Shown here: piece after piece, positions 40,389 through 48,892 of the stretch | Position numbering within the stretch: the stretch's first letter is position 1 | Layout of the letters: the number at the start of each line of letters is the position of its first letter | Source: Streptomyces dioscori | Lineage (GTDB): Bacteria; Actinomycetota; Actinomycetes; Streptomycetales; Streptomycetaceae | DNA: 64,000 bases | Assembly: GCF_003024195.1 (NCBI RefSeq) | Contig: NZ_KZ679043.1 | Location: 1 to 64,000 of the forward strand | Reading direction: 5' to 3' | Position numbers and translations under genes: made by a program | Notes under the pieces: generated by a model | Databases searched by the model: none | What the model was told of the DNA's origin: nothing | What the model saw: only the letters and a program-made list of their open reading frames with translations

Positions 40389-40847
40389 TCAGTGGTGGTA
40401 TTGGTGCACCACGGCGTGGCCCTTGCCGCGGCCGATCATCCACTTGTTGACCGGTGTCGTGACCACGAACGCGGCGGCCAGCGCGATCGCCAGCACCCAC
40501 CAGAACAGCGCGTCCCCGAGCCCGGCGTCCATCGCGCCCGGCCAGACGACGATCACGCCGTTGTCGATCAGCTCCATCACGGCGATGGAGAGCGTGTCCG
40601 CGGCGAGCGCGACCCGGATCGCGGCCCTGAGGTCGACGCCCGCTTTCAGGACGCCGCGCAGGGTGAGCGCGTAACCGAAGAAGAAGGCCAGGGCGATCGC
40701 CAGGGCGAGCGTCGGCACGGAGCCCCAGCCGAGGGCGGTGCCGATCACCATGCCGAGCACCTCGCCGATGGCGCACCCGGTGAGGCAGTGCAGGGTGGCG
40801 CGGACGGCCATGGACCAGCTCGCGTGCGGGTGTCCGTCGTGCTGCAT
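40389..40847 (-). CDS. DUF4396 membrane protein, possibly copper-linked
   Basis: A 152-residue membrane protein with four hydrophobic helices and His-rich ends, MQHDGHPHASW at the N-terminus and HAVVHQYHH at the C-terminus. It matches the DUF4396 family, including the helix pair LTGCAIGEVLGMVIGTALGW and MELIDNGVIVVWPGAMDAGL. A CsoR-type operator palindrome lies 50 bases upstream, so the gene is probably induced by copper. Its function is unknown; copper binding or transport is suggested by the histidines and the operator only. Confidence 0.75.
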   Translation of the reverse strand: MQHDGHPHASWSMAVRATLHCLTGCAIGEVLGMVIGTALGWGSVPTLALAIALAFFFGYALTLRGVLKAGVDLRAAIRVALAADTLSIAVMELIDNGVIVVWPGAMDAGLGDALFWWVLAIALAAAFVVTTPVNKWMIGRGKGHAVVHQYHH

Positions 40848-40896
40848 CAGAGCCCCCCAATGTTGAGTGACGGTCCTGTTTCAGAATCGGAACCCT

Positions 40897-40913
40897 ATAC
40901 CCCTAGGGGGTAT
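40897..40913 (-). promoter_or_regulatory. CsoR-type copper operator
   Basis: ATACCCCTAGGGGGTAT has perfect 7-bp arms (ATACCCC/GGGGTAT) around three bases. It fits the G-tract palindrome bound by copper-sensing CsoR repressors. It precedes the DUF4396 gene; no csoR gene is in the window. Confidence 0.7.
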
Positions 40914-41006
40914 TCTCTCAAGAGAGTTCACCCGCCGGGGAGCCGGGAGCCGGGACCGGGCGGGGTGGAGTGCGGTGGGGCGGGGCGGAGTGCGGGGAGT
41001 GTCCGC

Positions 41007-41876
41007 TCAGCCGTCCCTGAGCTTCTTCAGGCGCTCCACGTCCGCCGCGTGCCCCTCCTTGCCGCCGGGCGTCTCGATGACCAGCGGTACGCCCTCGGTG
41101 GCGGGGTGGGTCATCAGGGCGCGGAACGGGTCCTCGCCGATGTGACCGGCGCCGATGTTCTCGTGGCGGTCCTTGTGGGCGCCGGCCACGTCCTTGGAGT
41201 CGTTGGCGTGGATCAGCTTCAGCCGGCCCTCGCCGACCGTGTCCACCAGTAGATCGAGGGTCTGGTGCATCCCGCTGGGCCCGGTGAGGTCGTGGCCCGC
41301 GGCGAAGATGTGGCACGTGTCCAGGCAGACACCCAGCTTGGGATGGGCGTCGAGCGCCTCGAAGTACGGCCCGAAGTCCCAGGTCCGCGAACAGAGCGAG
41401 GAGCCCTGGCCGGCGGTCGACTCCAGCAGCAGGAACGGGTCGTCGTCGTGGGTCAGCTCGTCCAGCAGCGGCAGCAGATACTCACGCACCTGCCGGAGCG
41501 CCACCGAGCGCTCCCGGCCGCCGGTCGCCGAGCCCGTGTGCACGACCACGCCCAGCGCCCCGATGGCCCGGCCCCGGCGCAGTGAGTGCCGCAGCGACTC
41601 CACCGACCTCTCCACGGTCGCCTCGGTGTGCGAGCCGAAGTTGATCAGGTAGGGCGCGTGGACGTACGCGGGGATGTTCTCCACGGCGCAGGCCGCGCGG
41701 AACTGCTCGTCCTGGGCCGGGTTCCCGGGCGGTGTCGCCCAGCCGCGCGGGTTGGCGACGAAGACCTGGACGGTCTCGGCGGCCAGTTCACGCGCGTACG
41801 AGAGGCCTACGGAGGCAAGGCCTCCGGCGACCGGGACATGGCCGCCGACGGGGTTGCGGGACTGCTGAGTGCTCAC
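41007..41876 (-). CDS. nfo: Deoxyribonuclease IV (endonuclease IV family)
   Basis: A 289-residue TIM-barrel AP endonuclease. Zinc ligands appear in HAPYLINFGS, VVHTGSATGG, LLESTAGQGSS, CLDTCHIFAAGHDL, LIHANDSK, DRHENIGAGHIG and VIETPGG. It cuts DNA 5' of abasic sites in base-excision repair. It is separated from the upstream PASTA kinase by 96 bases. The usual family length is about 280 residues. Confidence 0.93.
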   Translation of the reverse strand: MSTQQSRNPVGGHVPVAGGLASVGLSYARELAAETVQVFVANPRGWATPPGNPAQDEQFRAACAVENIPAYVHAPYLINFGSHTEATVERSVESLRHSLRRGRAIGALGVVVHTGSATGGRERSVALRQVREYLLPLLDELTHDDDPFLLLESTAGQGSSLCSRTWDFGPYFEALDAHPKLGVCLDTCHIFAAGHDLTGPSGMHQTLDLLVDTVGEGRLKLIHANDSKDVAGAHKDRHENIGAGHIGEDPFRALMTHPATEGVPLVIETPGGKEGHAADVERLKKLRDG

Positions 41877-41952
41877 CCTCCAAGGGTGTCACGCGGTCCC
41901 GGCCGTCCCGTCGGCGGCCATGTGCCTGCAAAAGCCCTGCCCTGAAACTCGG

Positions 41953-41976
41953 CCGCTCAGCCGCTCAGCCGCTCAG
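41953..41976 (+). repeat. Triplicated 8-mer at the end of the PASTA kinase gene
   Basis: CCGCTCAG occurs three times in tandem and covers the kinase stop codon on the minus strand. Confidence 0.6.
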
Positions 41977-43901
41977 CGGATCTTGATGGTGATCCTCGAT
42001 CCCTTGGGCGCCTGCTCGCCGCCCTCGGTCGACTGGCTGTCGACCGTGTCGCCGAAGAGCCCGAGCAGCCCGCGGTCCACCTCGACCTCGAAGCCGGCCT
42101 CTTCCAGTGTCTGCTTGGCGTCGTCGACGCTGTCTCCCACGACGTCCGGCACCTCGATCATCGGCGGCCCCTTGGACACCGTCAGCTTGACGGTGTCGCC
42201 CTGGGCCACCCGCTTGTCGGGATCGGGCGACTGCTCGGCGACCTGGCCGGCTTCATAGTCGGAGGTGATCCGTCCGGAGGCGACCTCGACCGTCAGGCCC
42301 GCGTCCTCCAGCTCCTGCCGGGCGTCCTCCACGTCGTAGCCGAGCACGTCGGGCACCTCCACCGGGCTGCCCTTGCTGACGACGAGCGCGATCGCCGAAC
42401 CGCCGCGGCGCTCGGTGCCCGCCCCCGGCTTCGTGCCGATGACCTGGCCCACGACGACGTCTTCGCTGAAGGCCTTGGTGACCATGCCGGCCGCCAGCCC
42501 TTCCTTCTCCAGCCGCTCCTTGGCCTTGCTGAGCACGAACCCCCTGAGGTCCGGGACCCGCACGGTGTTCGGGCCCTTGGAGATCGTCAGCGTCACGGTG
42601 CCGTTGTCGCGGATCTTGGCGGTGGGCTTCGGGTCGGTGCTGATGACCCTGCCGAGCTTGACGGTGTCGCTGTACGCCTTCTCGGTCTTCACGCCGAGAC
42701 CGGCGCCCTCGACGCTCTTCCTGGCCTGCGCCTCGGTCTTGTCGAGCACGGCGGGGACCTCGGTGAACTGGCCCGAGTTGATGTACCAGACCCCCGCGCC
42801 GACGCCGAGGACCAGCAGCACCGCGGCGACGATCGCGAGCACACCCCGGCGAGGTGCCCTCATGCGGACACGCCGCGGCGGCTCGGGCGGCGGGGACGGC
42901 AGGAAGCTGGTGCGGTGCAGCTCCGCGTCGTCGTCCTCGTTCACCGGGAGCATCCGGGGCACCGACAGCGAGCGCGGGATCACGCTCGTACGGTTCTCGG
43001 CGCCACCAGGGCGGTCCCCGGCGAGGGCGCCCGGGGGCACGGCGTCCAGCTGGTCGTCGCTCAGCGCACTGCGCGCGTCCAGGGTCAGGGCGAGCAGCGC
43101 CACCGCGTCGTAGGGGCGGACCCCGGGGTTGCGGGCGGTCGCCGAGGTGACCAGCTCGTCGAGTTCGTAGGCGAGGCCCGGCACGAGCGCCGACGGCGCG
43201 GGCACGTCCTCGTGGAGGTGCTTGTAGAGCACCGCGGCGGGTGAGTCGCCCGAGTGCGGACGGTCGCCGGTCAGCATCTCGTAGAGGAGGATGCCGCACG
43301 CGTACACGTCCACGCGGGGGTCGGCCGTGCCGTGTTCTATCTGCTCCGGCGCGAGATACGACACCGTGCCCAGGACGGCGCCCGTCGTGTGGGTGACCGT
43401 GTCCACGGCCCGTACGAGCCCGAAGTCCGCGACCTTCACCCGGCCGTCGTCCCCTATCAGGACGTTCTCCGGCTTCATGTCGCGGTGCACGAACCCGGCG
43501 CGGTGCGCGGCGCCGAGCGCGGCGAGGACCGGCTCCAGGATGTCCAGCGCGGCCCGTGGCTGCAGCGCCCCGCGCTCGCGCAGTACGTCACGAAGGGTGC
43601 ATCCGGCCACGTACTCCATCGCCAGATAGACGTACGGGCCGTCGGTCCCCTGGTCGAAGACCTGCACCACGTTCGGATGGGCGAGCCTGGCCACCGACTT
43701 GGCCTCGCGGATGAAACGGTCGACGAACGAGACGTCGGCCGCCAGGGTCGGGTGCATCACCTTGAGCGCGAGCACCCGGTCGAGACGGGTGTCCACGGCC
43801 CGGTAGACCGTGGCCATCCCGCCGACCGCGATGCGGGCCTCGACGCGATACCGACCGTCGAGCACATGCCCGACCAAGGGGTCTTGAAGGGTCGTATCCA
43901 C
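41973..43901 (-). CDS. Ser/Thr protein kinase with PASTA domains
   Basis: A 642-residue PknB/Stk1-like receptor kinase. The kinase domain (about 15-275) has GGMATVYRA, the catalytic HRDMKPENVLI, DFGLVRA and GTVSYLAPEQ. After a juxtamembrane linker comes a transmembrane helix (about 349-371) and four PASTA repeats outside the cell. These bind peptidoglycan fragments and regulate wall growth and division. GTG 43901 (VDTTLQDPLVGHVLDGRYRV) is chosen because the longer frame has no kinase-like sequence. It is close to S. coelicolor SCO2110 in position. Confidence 0.94.
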   Translation of the reverse strand: MDTTLQDPLVGHVLDGRYRVEARIAVGGMATVYRAVDTRLDRVLALKVMHPTLAADVSFVDRFIREAKSVARLAHPNVVQVFDQGTDGPYVYLAMEYVAGCTLRDVLRERGALQPRAALDILEPVLAALGAAHRAGFVHRDMKPENVLIGDDGRVKVADFGLVRAVDTVTHTTGAVLGTVSYLAPEQIEHGTADPRVDVYACGILLYEMLTGDRPHSGDSPAAVLYKHLHEDVPAPSALVPGLAYELDELVTSATARNPGVRPYDAVALLALTLDARSALSDDQLDAVPPGALAGDRPGGAENRTSVIPRSLSVPRMLPVNEDDDAELHRTSFLPSPPPEPPRRVRMRAPRRGVLAIVAAVLLVLGVGAGVWYINSGQFTEVPAVLDKTEAQARKSVEGAGLGVKTEKAYSDTVKLGRVISTDPKPTAKIRDNGTVTLTISKGPNTVRVPDLRGFVLSKAKERLEKEGLAAGMVTKAFSEDVVVGQVIGTKPGAGTERRGGSAIALVVSKGSPVEVPDVLGYDVEDARQELEDAGLTVEVASGRITSDYEAGQVAEQSPDPDKRVAQGDTVKLTVSKGPPMIEVPDVVGDSVDDAKQTLEEAGFEVEVDRGLLGLFGDTVDSQSTEGGEQAPKGSRITIKIR

Positions 43902-44084
43902 GCAGGTGAGTGTACGAGCCGCCACTGACGGAGCCGCCCGTGCGGGCGATTCCGGGGCGGTACTGAAGCCGACCTGTGACGCACCCCGCATGCCGGCAGG
44001 CACGCTACGGCATACACATTTGGTACGGATTCGGGCGCGCGTTCCCGCCAAAGGCCGGAAAGCCCCGAAGAGCCCGATGAAGCG

Positions 44085-44879
44085 TCAGAAAGCGGGGCGC
44101 TCCGGGTCGAGTCGTGCGATTCCGTCCGACGTGGACGAGGCCTCCGCGAAGTGGCGGCGCGGAATGCGCCCCGCCCGGTACGCCAGGCGCCCGGCCTCGA
44201 CCGCGTGCCGCATGCCCTCGGCCATGAGGACCGGCTCCTGCGCCCGGGTCACCGCCGAGGCGAGCATCACACCGGCACACCCCAGCTCCATGGCGAGCGC
44301 CGCGTCCGACGCCGTACCCGCTCCCGCGTCCAGGATCACCGGCACGCGCGCGTGCTCCACGATCAGCTGGAAGTTGTGCGGGTTGCGGATCCCGAGCCCC
44401 GACCCGATGGGCGACCCGAGCGGCATGATCGCGGCGCAGCCCACGTCCTCCAGCTTCCGGGCGAGGACCGGGTCGTCGTTCGTGTAGGGGAGGACCGTGA
44501 AGCCGTCGTCCACGAGGGTCTCGGCGGCGTCGAGCAGCTCGATCGGGTCGGGCAGCAGGGTGCGCTCGTCGGCGATGACCTCCAGTTTGACCAGGTCCGT
44601 GCCGAGCGCCTCGCGCGCGAGGCGGGCCGTCAGGACGGCCTCCCCGGCGGTGAAACAGCCCGCCGTGTTGGGCAGTACGCGGATGCCGAGCCGGTCGAGC
44701 ACGGAGAGGACCGAGCCGTGCGACCCGGGACTCACGCGCCGCATGGCGACCGTCGTCAGCTCCGTGCCGGACGCGACGAGCGAGCGCTCCAGGACGTCGA
44801 GGCTGGGGGCACCGCCGGTGCCCATGATCAGACGGGACGTGTAGGACGTACCGCCGAGGAAGAAGGGGTCGTCGGCCAT
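44085..44879 (-). CDS. thiG: Thiazole synthase
   Basis: A 264-residue TIM-barrel enzyme that makes the thiazole phosphate of thiamine from deoxyxylulose phosphate, ThiS thiocarboxylate and dehydroglycine. GGTSYTSRLIMGTGG at the N-terminus, KLEVIADERTLLPD with the Schiff-base Lys, PLGSPIGSGLGIRNP and VILDAGAGTASDAALAMELG are diagnostic. It is last in thiO-thiS-thiG, three bases after thiS. Confidence 0.96.
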   Translation of the reverse strand: MADDPFFLGGTSYTSRLIMGTGGAPSLDVLERSLVASGTELTTVAMRRVSPGSHGSVLSVLDRLGIRVLPNTAGCFTAGEAVLTARLAREALGTDLVKLEVIADERTLLPDPIELLDAAETLVDDGFTVLPYTNDDPVLARKLEDVGCAAIMPLGSPIGSGLGIRNPHNFQLIVEHARVPVILDAGAGTASDAALAMELGCAGVMLASAVTRAQEPVLMAEGMRHAVEAGRLAYRAGRIPRRHFAEASSTSDGIARLDPERPAF

Positions 44880-44882
44880 GGG

Positions 44883-45089
44883 TCAGCCTCCTTGGACGGC
44901 GGTGAGTACTTCGACGCGGTCTCCCTCGCGCAGGAGGGTCGTCGGCCACTGCGTGCGCGGGACGACGGTCTCGTTGAGCGCGGCGGCGACACCGGAGGGG
45001 GCCGCGCAGAGCGCGGTCACGAGGGTGTCGAGAGGGGTGTCGGCGGCGAGCTCCCGCCGCTCCCCGTTGACGAGGACGGTCACGCTCAT
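44883..45089 (-). CDS. thiS: Sulfur carrier protein ThiS
   Basis: A 68-residue ubiquitin-fold protein ending in the diglycine that is adenylated and thiocarboxylated (VLTAVQGG). It opens MSVTVLVNGERREL. It overlaps thiO by four bases and precedes thiG by three. No ThiF-like activating enzyme is in the window. Confidence 0.94.
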   Translation of the reverse strand: MSVTVLVNGERRELAADTPLDTLVTALCAAPSGVAAALNETVVPRTQWPTTLLREGDRVEVLTAVQGG

Positions 45090-46297
45090 GCGGGCTGCTC
45101 CGTGAGTGCGGCGGCGGTGTCGAACCGGCCCGGGGTGAACGGACGCGCCACTTCCGGGAGTTCACCGGTGGTCAGCGCGTGCGCCAGGGCGTCGCCGGTG
45201 ACCGGGGTGAGCAGCACGCCGTTGCGGTGGTGGCCGGTCGCCAGGAGCAGCCCGGGAAGGTCCGTCGGGCCGAGCAGGGGCGCGTTGTCGGGGGAGCCGG
45301 GGCGCAGTCCGGCGCGCGTCTCGGTGAGCGGCAGTTCGGTGATGCCGGGGACGAGTTCGTGGGCGTCCCGCAGCAGTTCGTACACACCGCCCGCGGTCAC
45401 CGTGGTGTCCCAGCCCAGTTCCTCGCTGGTCGCGCCGACGACCAGCTCGCCGTTCTCGCGCGGCACCAGGTAGACGTGGCTGCCGCGGACCACGGCCCGC
45501 ACGGTCCGGCTCAGGAAGGGCGCGCCCCGGCTCTGTGACGCGGGGGCGGGCTCCGGCATGGCCAGCCGCAGCACCTGCCCCTTCACGGGCCGCACCGGCG
45601 GCAGTACGTCCTCGGGCACACCCGCGAGACGTCCGCTGAGGCTGCCCGCGGCGAGGACGACCTGACCCGCGGACAGCTCGGTGCCGTCCGTGGTGACGAC
45701 TCCGGTGGCCCGGTCCCGTACGACGGTCAGGCGCTCGGCCCACGTCCGGTGGAGGACCACTCCGGCCCGCTCGCAGGCCGTGACGAGGGCCGCGGCGAGC
45801 CGTCGCGGGTCGATCTGGTGGTCGCCGTCCACCCGCAGTCCGCCGCGTACCCCGGGCGCGAGCATCGGCTCCAGACGGCGGCACTCGCGGCCGCTCAGCC
45901 ACTCCGACTCCAGGCCCGACCGGCTCTGCAGGGCGTGCAGTTCGCGCAGATGCGCGCGGTCGTCGGCGTCGAGCGCGACGGTCAGCGTGCCGCACCTGCG
46001 GTAGCCGAGATCCTGGCCGGTGGCCTCCGTCAGCTCCGCGACGAAGTCCGGATAACGCTCCGCCGAGGCCAGGTTCAGGCCGAGCAGGGTCTCCTCGCCG
46101 TAGTGCAGCTCCGTGACGGCGGCCAGCATTCCGGCCGCGACCTGCGCGGCGCCGCCGCCGGGTTCGGGATCCACCAGCGCGGTCGTCAGCCCGCGCTGCA
46201 CGGCCCGCCACGCGGTGACCAGGCCGATGATCCCGCCTCCGACGACCAGGACATCGGTGGTCGGGATGCTCGGGGATGCTTGCGGTGTACGCGACAT
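45086..46297 (-). CDS. thiO: Glycine oxidase ThiO
   Basis: A 403-residue FAD-dependent amine oxidase that converts glycine to dehydroglycine for thiazole synthesis. The FAD site is DVLVVGGGIIGLVTAWRA (about 15-32); LGYRRCGTLTVA, VYLVPRENGELVVGATSEE and ATGHHRNGVLLTPVTGD are typical of ThiO. It is first in the thiOSG operon and its start lies just after a TPP riboswitch, so it should be shut off when thiamine diphosphate is high. Confidence 0.95.
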   Translation of the reverse strand: MSRTPQASPSIPTTDVLVVGGGIIGLVTAWRAVQRGLTTALVDPEPGGGAAQVAAGMLAAVTELHYGEETLLGLNLASAERYPDFVAELTEATGQDLGYRRCGTLTVALDADDRAHLRELHALQSRSGLESEWLSGRECRRLEPMLAPGVRGGLRVDGDHQIDPRRLAAALVTACERAGVVLHRTWAERLTVVRDRATGVVTTDGTELSAGQVVLAAGSLSGRLAGVPEDVLPPVRPVKGQVLRLAMPEPAPASQSRGAPFLSRTVRAVVRGSHVYLVPRENGELVVGATSEELGWDTTVTAGGVYELLRDAHELVPGITELPLTETRAGLRPGSPDNAPLLGPTDLPGLLLATGHHRNGVLLTPVTGDALAHALTTGELPEVARPFTPGRFDTAAALTEQPA

Positions 46298-46303
46298 GGG
46301 CGT

Positions 46304-46403
46304 CCAGCCCCTCCCTTCGCCGGCATGACCCGGATCAGGTTCGTACGGTCGGAGGCCGTCCCAGCCTCCCTCTCAGCCCGGTACGCCCGGGCTCCCGCGA
46401 GTG
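46304..46403 (-). ncRNA. TPP riboswitch
   Basis: On the minus strand the conserved CTGAGAGG (about 46370-46377) and ACCTGATCCGGGTCATGCC followed by GGCGAAGGGAG are in the correct order. The 3' end overlaps the thiO ribosome site (AGGGAGGGG), 7-15 bases before the ATG, which suggests control of translation. Confidence 0.92.
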
Positions 46404-46459
46404 CTTTACGTTGGCCACCCTAGCTCTTCGCCCCGCGCCCCAGTAGGGAGCCTCACGGC

Positions 46460-46804
46460 ATGGCCCGCTCGCTCGACGGACTCGTTCTCGCCCCCGTGGC
46501 CGACCAGGCACCGGGTCAGGTGGGTACGCGCACCCGGTTCTCGTACCACGAGAAGGACGGTGAGATCTGGGCCGAGTACGCGGGCGGCGACGTCGTACGC
46601 GGCCACCTCGTCGGCACCCGCGAGGGCGACCGGCTCGACTTCCGGTACGTACAGCTGAAGACGGACGGGACCACCTCCTCCGGGCACTGCGTGTCCCAGG
46701 TCGGCGAGACCCCTGACGGCCGGGTGCGGCTGGCGGAGACCTGGGAGTGGGAGTCCCAGGAGGGCAGCGGGACGAGTGTGGTCGAAGAGGTCACCCTCGG
46801 CTGA
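46460..46804 (+). CDS. Small beta-rich conserved hypothetical protein
   Basis: A 114-residue protein with alternating beta-strand pattern and no catalytic motif: RFSYHEKDGEIWAEYAGGDVVRGHLVGTREGDRLDFRYVQL. Homologues are sometimes labelled N-acetylglutamate synthase, but I see no acyltransferase motif. It is divergent from thiO and has GGGAGCC before the ATG. The function is unknown. Confidence 0.75.
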   Translation: MARSLDGLVLAPVADQAPGQVGTRTRFSYHEKDGEIWAEYAGGDVVRGHLVGTREGDRLDFRYVQLKTDGTTSSGHCVSQVGETPDGRVRLAETWEWESQEGSGTSVVEEVTLG

Positions 46805-46883
46805 CGCCGTGACGGGGCGTTGTGCAACAGCTCACCGACCGCGCCCCTGACCGACGATTTCACCGACTGTCTATGGTGACCGG

Positions 46884-48113
46884 GTGAGCGAGCTGACACA
46901 GGAAACGGGCCCGGCGGCGGGCGTACGCGTCGTGATCGTCGGCGCGGGCATGGCAGGGGTCCAGACCGCCGTCGCCCTGCGGGAACAGGGCTTCCCCGGC
47001 AGTGTGACCCTGATCGGCGCGGAACCCCACCAGCCGTACGACCGGCCGCCGCTGTCCAAGGCCGTCCTGCTCGGCAAGGCCGAGGGATCCGCCTTCGACG
47101 TCGACTTCGAGACCCTCGACGTGGAACTGCGCCTGGGCCTGGAAGTGACCGGCGTCCGCCCGGACACCCGCGAACTCGACACGGCCGAGGGACGCGTCCC
47201 GTACGACGTCCTGGTCGTCGCCACAGGAGCGGAACCCGTCCGGCTGCCGGGCACCGAGGGCGTACCCGGAGTCCATCTGCTGCGCACCCTCGACGACGCC
47301 GAGCGGCTGCGGCCCGTCCTCGCCCGGCAGCACGACATCGTGGTGGTGGGCGCGGGGTGGATCGGCGCGGAGTTCGCCACGGCGGCGCGCGAGGCGGGGT
47401 GCTCGGTGACCGTCGTCGAGGCCGCCGACCGGCCGCTCGTCGGCGCGCTGCCGGCCGAGGTGGCCGCGCCCATGACCGCCTGGTACGCGGACAGCGGGGC
47501 GTCGCTGCGCACCCACGCGCGCGTGGAGCGCGTCGAGCCCGGCGCGGTGGTGCTGGACGACGGCTCGCGGCTGCCCGCGGGCGCCGTGGTCGTCGGGATC
47601 GGGGCGCGGCCCGCGACGGGCTGGCTGGCCGGTTCGGGCATCGAACTGGGCGTCCACGGGGAGATCGTCGCGGACGACCACCTGCGCGCCTCGCTCCCGG
47701 ACGTGTACGCGGTCGGAGACTGCGCGTCGTTCCCGTCGGGCCGGTACGGGGAGCGGCTGCTGGTCCACCACTGGGACAACGCGCTCCAGGGGCCGCGCAC
47801 GGTCGCGGCGAACATCGTGGGGGAGACGCCGGCGCCGTACGACCCGGTGCCCTACTTCTGGTCCGAGCAGTTCGGCCGCTTCGTCCAGTACGCGGGGCAC
47901 CACGGGGGCGCCGACGCGCTGCTCCGGCGGGGGGATCCGGCGGGGCCCTCCTGGTCGGTGTGCTGGCTCCGGGAGGGGCGGCTGGTGGCGGTCCTGGCGG
48001 TGGGGCGACCGCGGGACCTGGCGCAGGGGCGCCGGCTGATCGAGTCCGGCACCCGAATGGACCCCACGCTCCTGACGGACCCGTCACGCCCCTTGAAGAG
48101 CGCGGCGCTCTGA
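46884..48113 (+). CDS. FAD-dependent oxidoreductase, ferredoxin-reductase type
   Basis: A 409-residue two-dinucleotide-fold flavoprotein of the rubredoxin/ferredoxin-reductase group. FAD site VVIVGAGMAGVQTA (about 12-25), EPHQPYDRPPLSK, NAD(P)H site IVVVGAGWIGAEFA and FAD site VYAVGDCASFPS. Such enzymes pass electrons from NADH to a small ferredoxin for P450s, but no ferredoxin or P450 gene is nearby. It is followed by R1 repeats. GTG 46884 follows ATGG-TGACCGG with no strong ribosome site. Confidence 0.88.
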   Translation: MSELTQETGPAAGVRVVIVGAGMAGVQTAVALREQGFPGSVTLIGAEPHQPYDRPPLSKAVLLGKAEGSAFDVDFETLDVELRLGLEVTGVRPDTRELDTAEGRVPYDVLVVATGAEPVRLPGTEGVPGVHLLRTLDDAERLRPVLARQHDIVVVGAGWIGAEFATAAREAGCSVTVVEAADRPLVGALPAEVAAPMTAWYADSGASLRTHARVERVEPGAVVLDDGSRLPAGAVVVGIGARPATGWLAGSGIELGVHGEIVADDHLRASLPDVYAVGDCASFPSGRYGERLLVHHWDNALQGPRTVAANIVGETPAPYDPVPYFWSEQFGRFVQYAGHHGGADALLRRGDPAGPSWSVCWLREGRLVAVLAVGRPRDLAQGRRLIESGTRMDPTLLTDPSRPLKSAAL

Positions 48114-48150
48114 CCGGCCGTTCGTCGTCTGCGGCCCCGGTGGGGGCGGG

Positions 48151-48322
48151 CCGCGCAGTTCCCCGCGCCCCTGAAAAGCGGAGCTGCGCCCCTGCTTAGC
48201 GCCCCTAAGGGGCGCGGGGAACTGCGCGCTCAGCCACGTCCGGCCCGCACCCGACGTACAACCGGGGGTTTGAGGGGCGCGGGGAACTGCGCGACCGGCC
48301 ACGGACGGCCCGCACCCGACGT
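48151..48322. repeat. Three R1 elements with a shared tail
   Basis: A reverse copy (about 48152-48172) and two forward copies (48206-48228, 48272-48294). Each forward copy is followed by a CGGCCCGCACCCGACGT block (48241 and 48306), so the unit is repeated in tandem. No gene lies in the 289-nt gap. Confidence 0.85.
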
Positions 48323-48402
48323 GCGGACGGTGTGCGCGCCGGCCGGGGCCGGGCGGACCGCCCGGGTACCGGGTGTCAGTGGGAGATGGCAGGCTTGTAC
48401 CC

Positions 48403-48774
48403 GTGACCGAGATTGACGCAAAGATCGATGCTCTCGTCCCCGCCTGGCTCACCCTCCCCGACATCGCCGAAAAGTTCGGCGTCGAGGTGACGCGCGTCCG
48501 GCAGCTGGTCAGGGAAGGCCAGCTGATCGCCGTACGCCGTGGTGAGAACCGCGCGCTGCACGTCCCCGCCGCTTTCATCGACGTGGACGAACAGAAGGTC
48601 GTCAAGGGCCTCGCAGGCACCCTGACGCTCCTGCGGGACGACGGCTACAACGACGAAGAGATGCTGGAGTGGCTCTTCACCCCCGACGAGAGCCTGCCCG
48701 GCACCCCCGCGCAGGCTCTGAGTGAGAATCGCGGCACGGAGGTGAAGCGCCGCGCCCAGGCGCTCGCCGTCTGA
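48403..48774 (+). CDS. Rv2175c-family DNA-binding protein
   Basis: A 123-residue protein. A helix-turn-helix of the MerR/excisionase type (WLTLPDIAEKFGVEVTRVRQLVREGQLIAVRRGENRALHVPAAF, about 15-58) is followed by a helical C-terminal half (LAGTLTLLRDDGYNDEEMLEWLF). It matches the mycobacterial Rv2175c family, in which the protein is a substrate of the kinase PknL. It starts at GTG 48403. The window also has a PASTA kinase nearby (41.9-43.9 kb), but a link is only an inference. Confidence 0.82.
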   Translation: MTEIDAKIDALVPAWLTLPDIAEKFGVEVTRVRQLVREGQLIAVRRGENRALHVPAAFIDVDEQKVVKGLAGTLTLLRDDGYNDEEMLEWLFTPDESLPGTPAQALSENRGTEVKRRAQALAV

Positions 48775-48892
48775 CCTGAGGACACCGCACCACCGCAACG
48801 CCGCACGGCGTACGGGCCGCGGGCCGCGAGCTGTGAAGACAGGACCGGGCCCGCGGCCCGTACGCCACCGACACCACACGGGGGACCCACGC

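Noticed and set aside
46460..46804. Small protein as N-acetylglutamate synthase.
   Set aside because: The length and pattern do not match an acetyltransferase; no acetyl-CoA motif is visible.
46884..48113. Ferredoxin reductase as part of a P450 cluster.
   Set aside because: No ferredoxin or P450 gene is anywhere in the window.
2354..48322. The R1 elements as a CRISPR array or IS ends.
   Set aside because: Copies occur in both orientations at scattered places, spacers are not of even length, and there are no cas or transposase genes.
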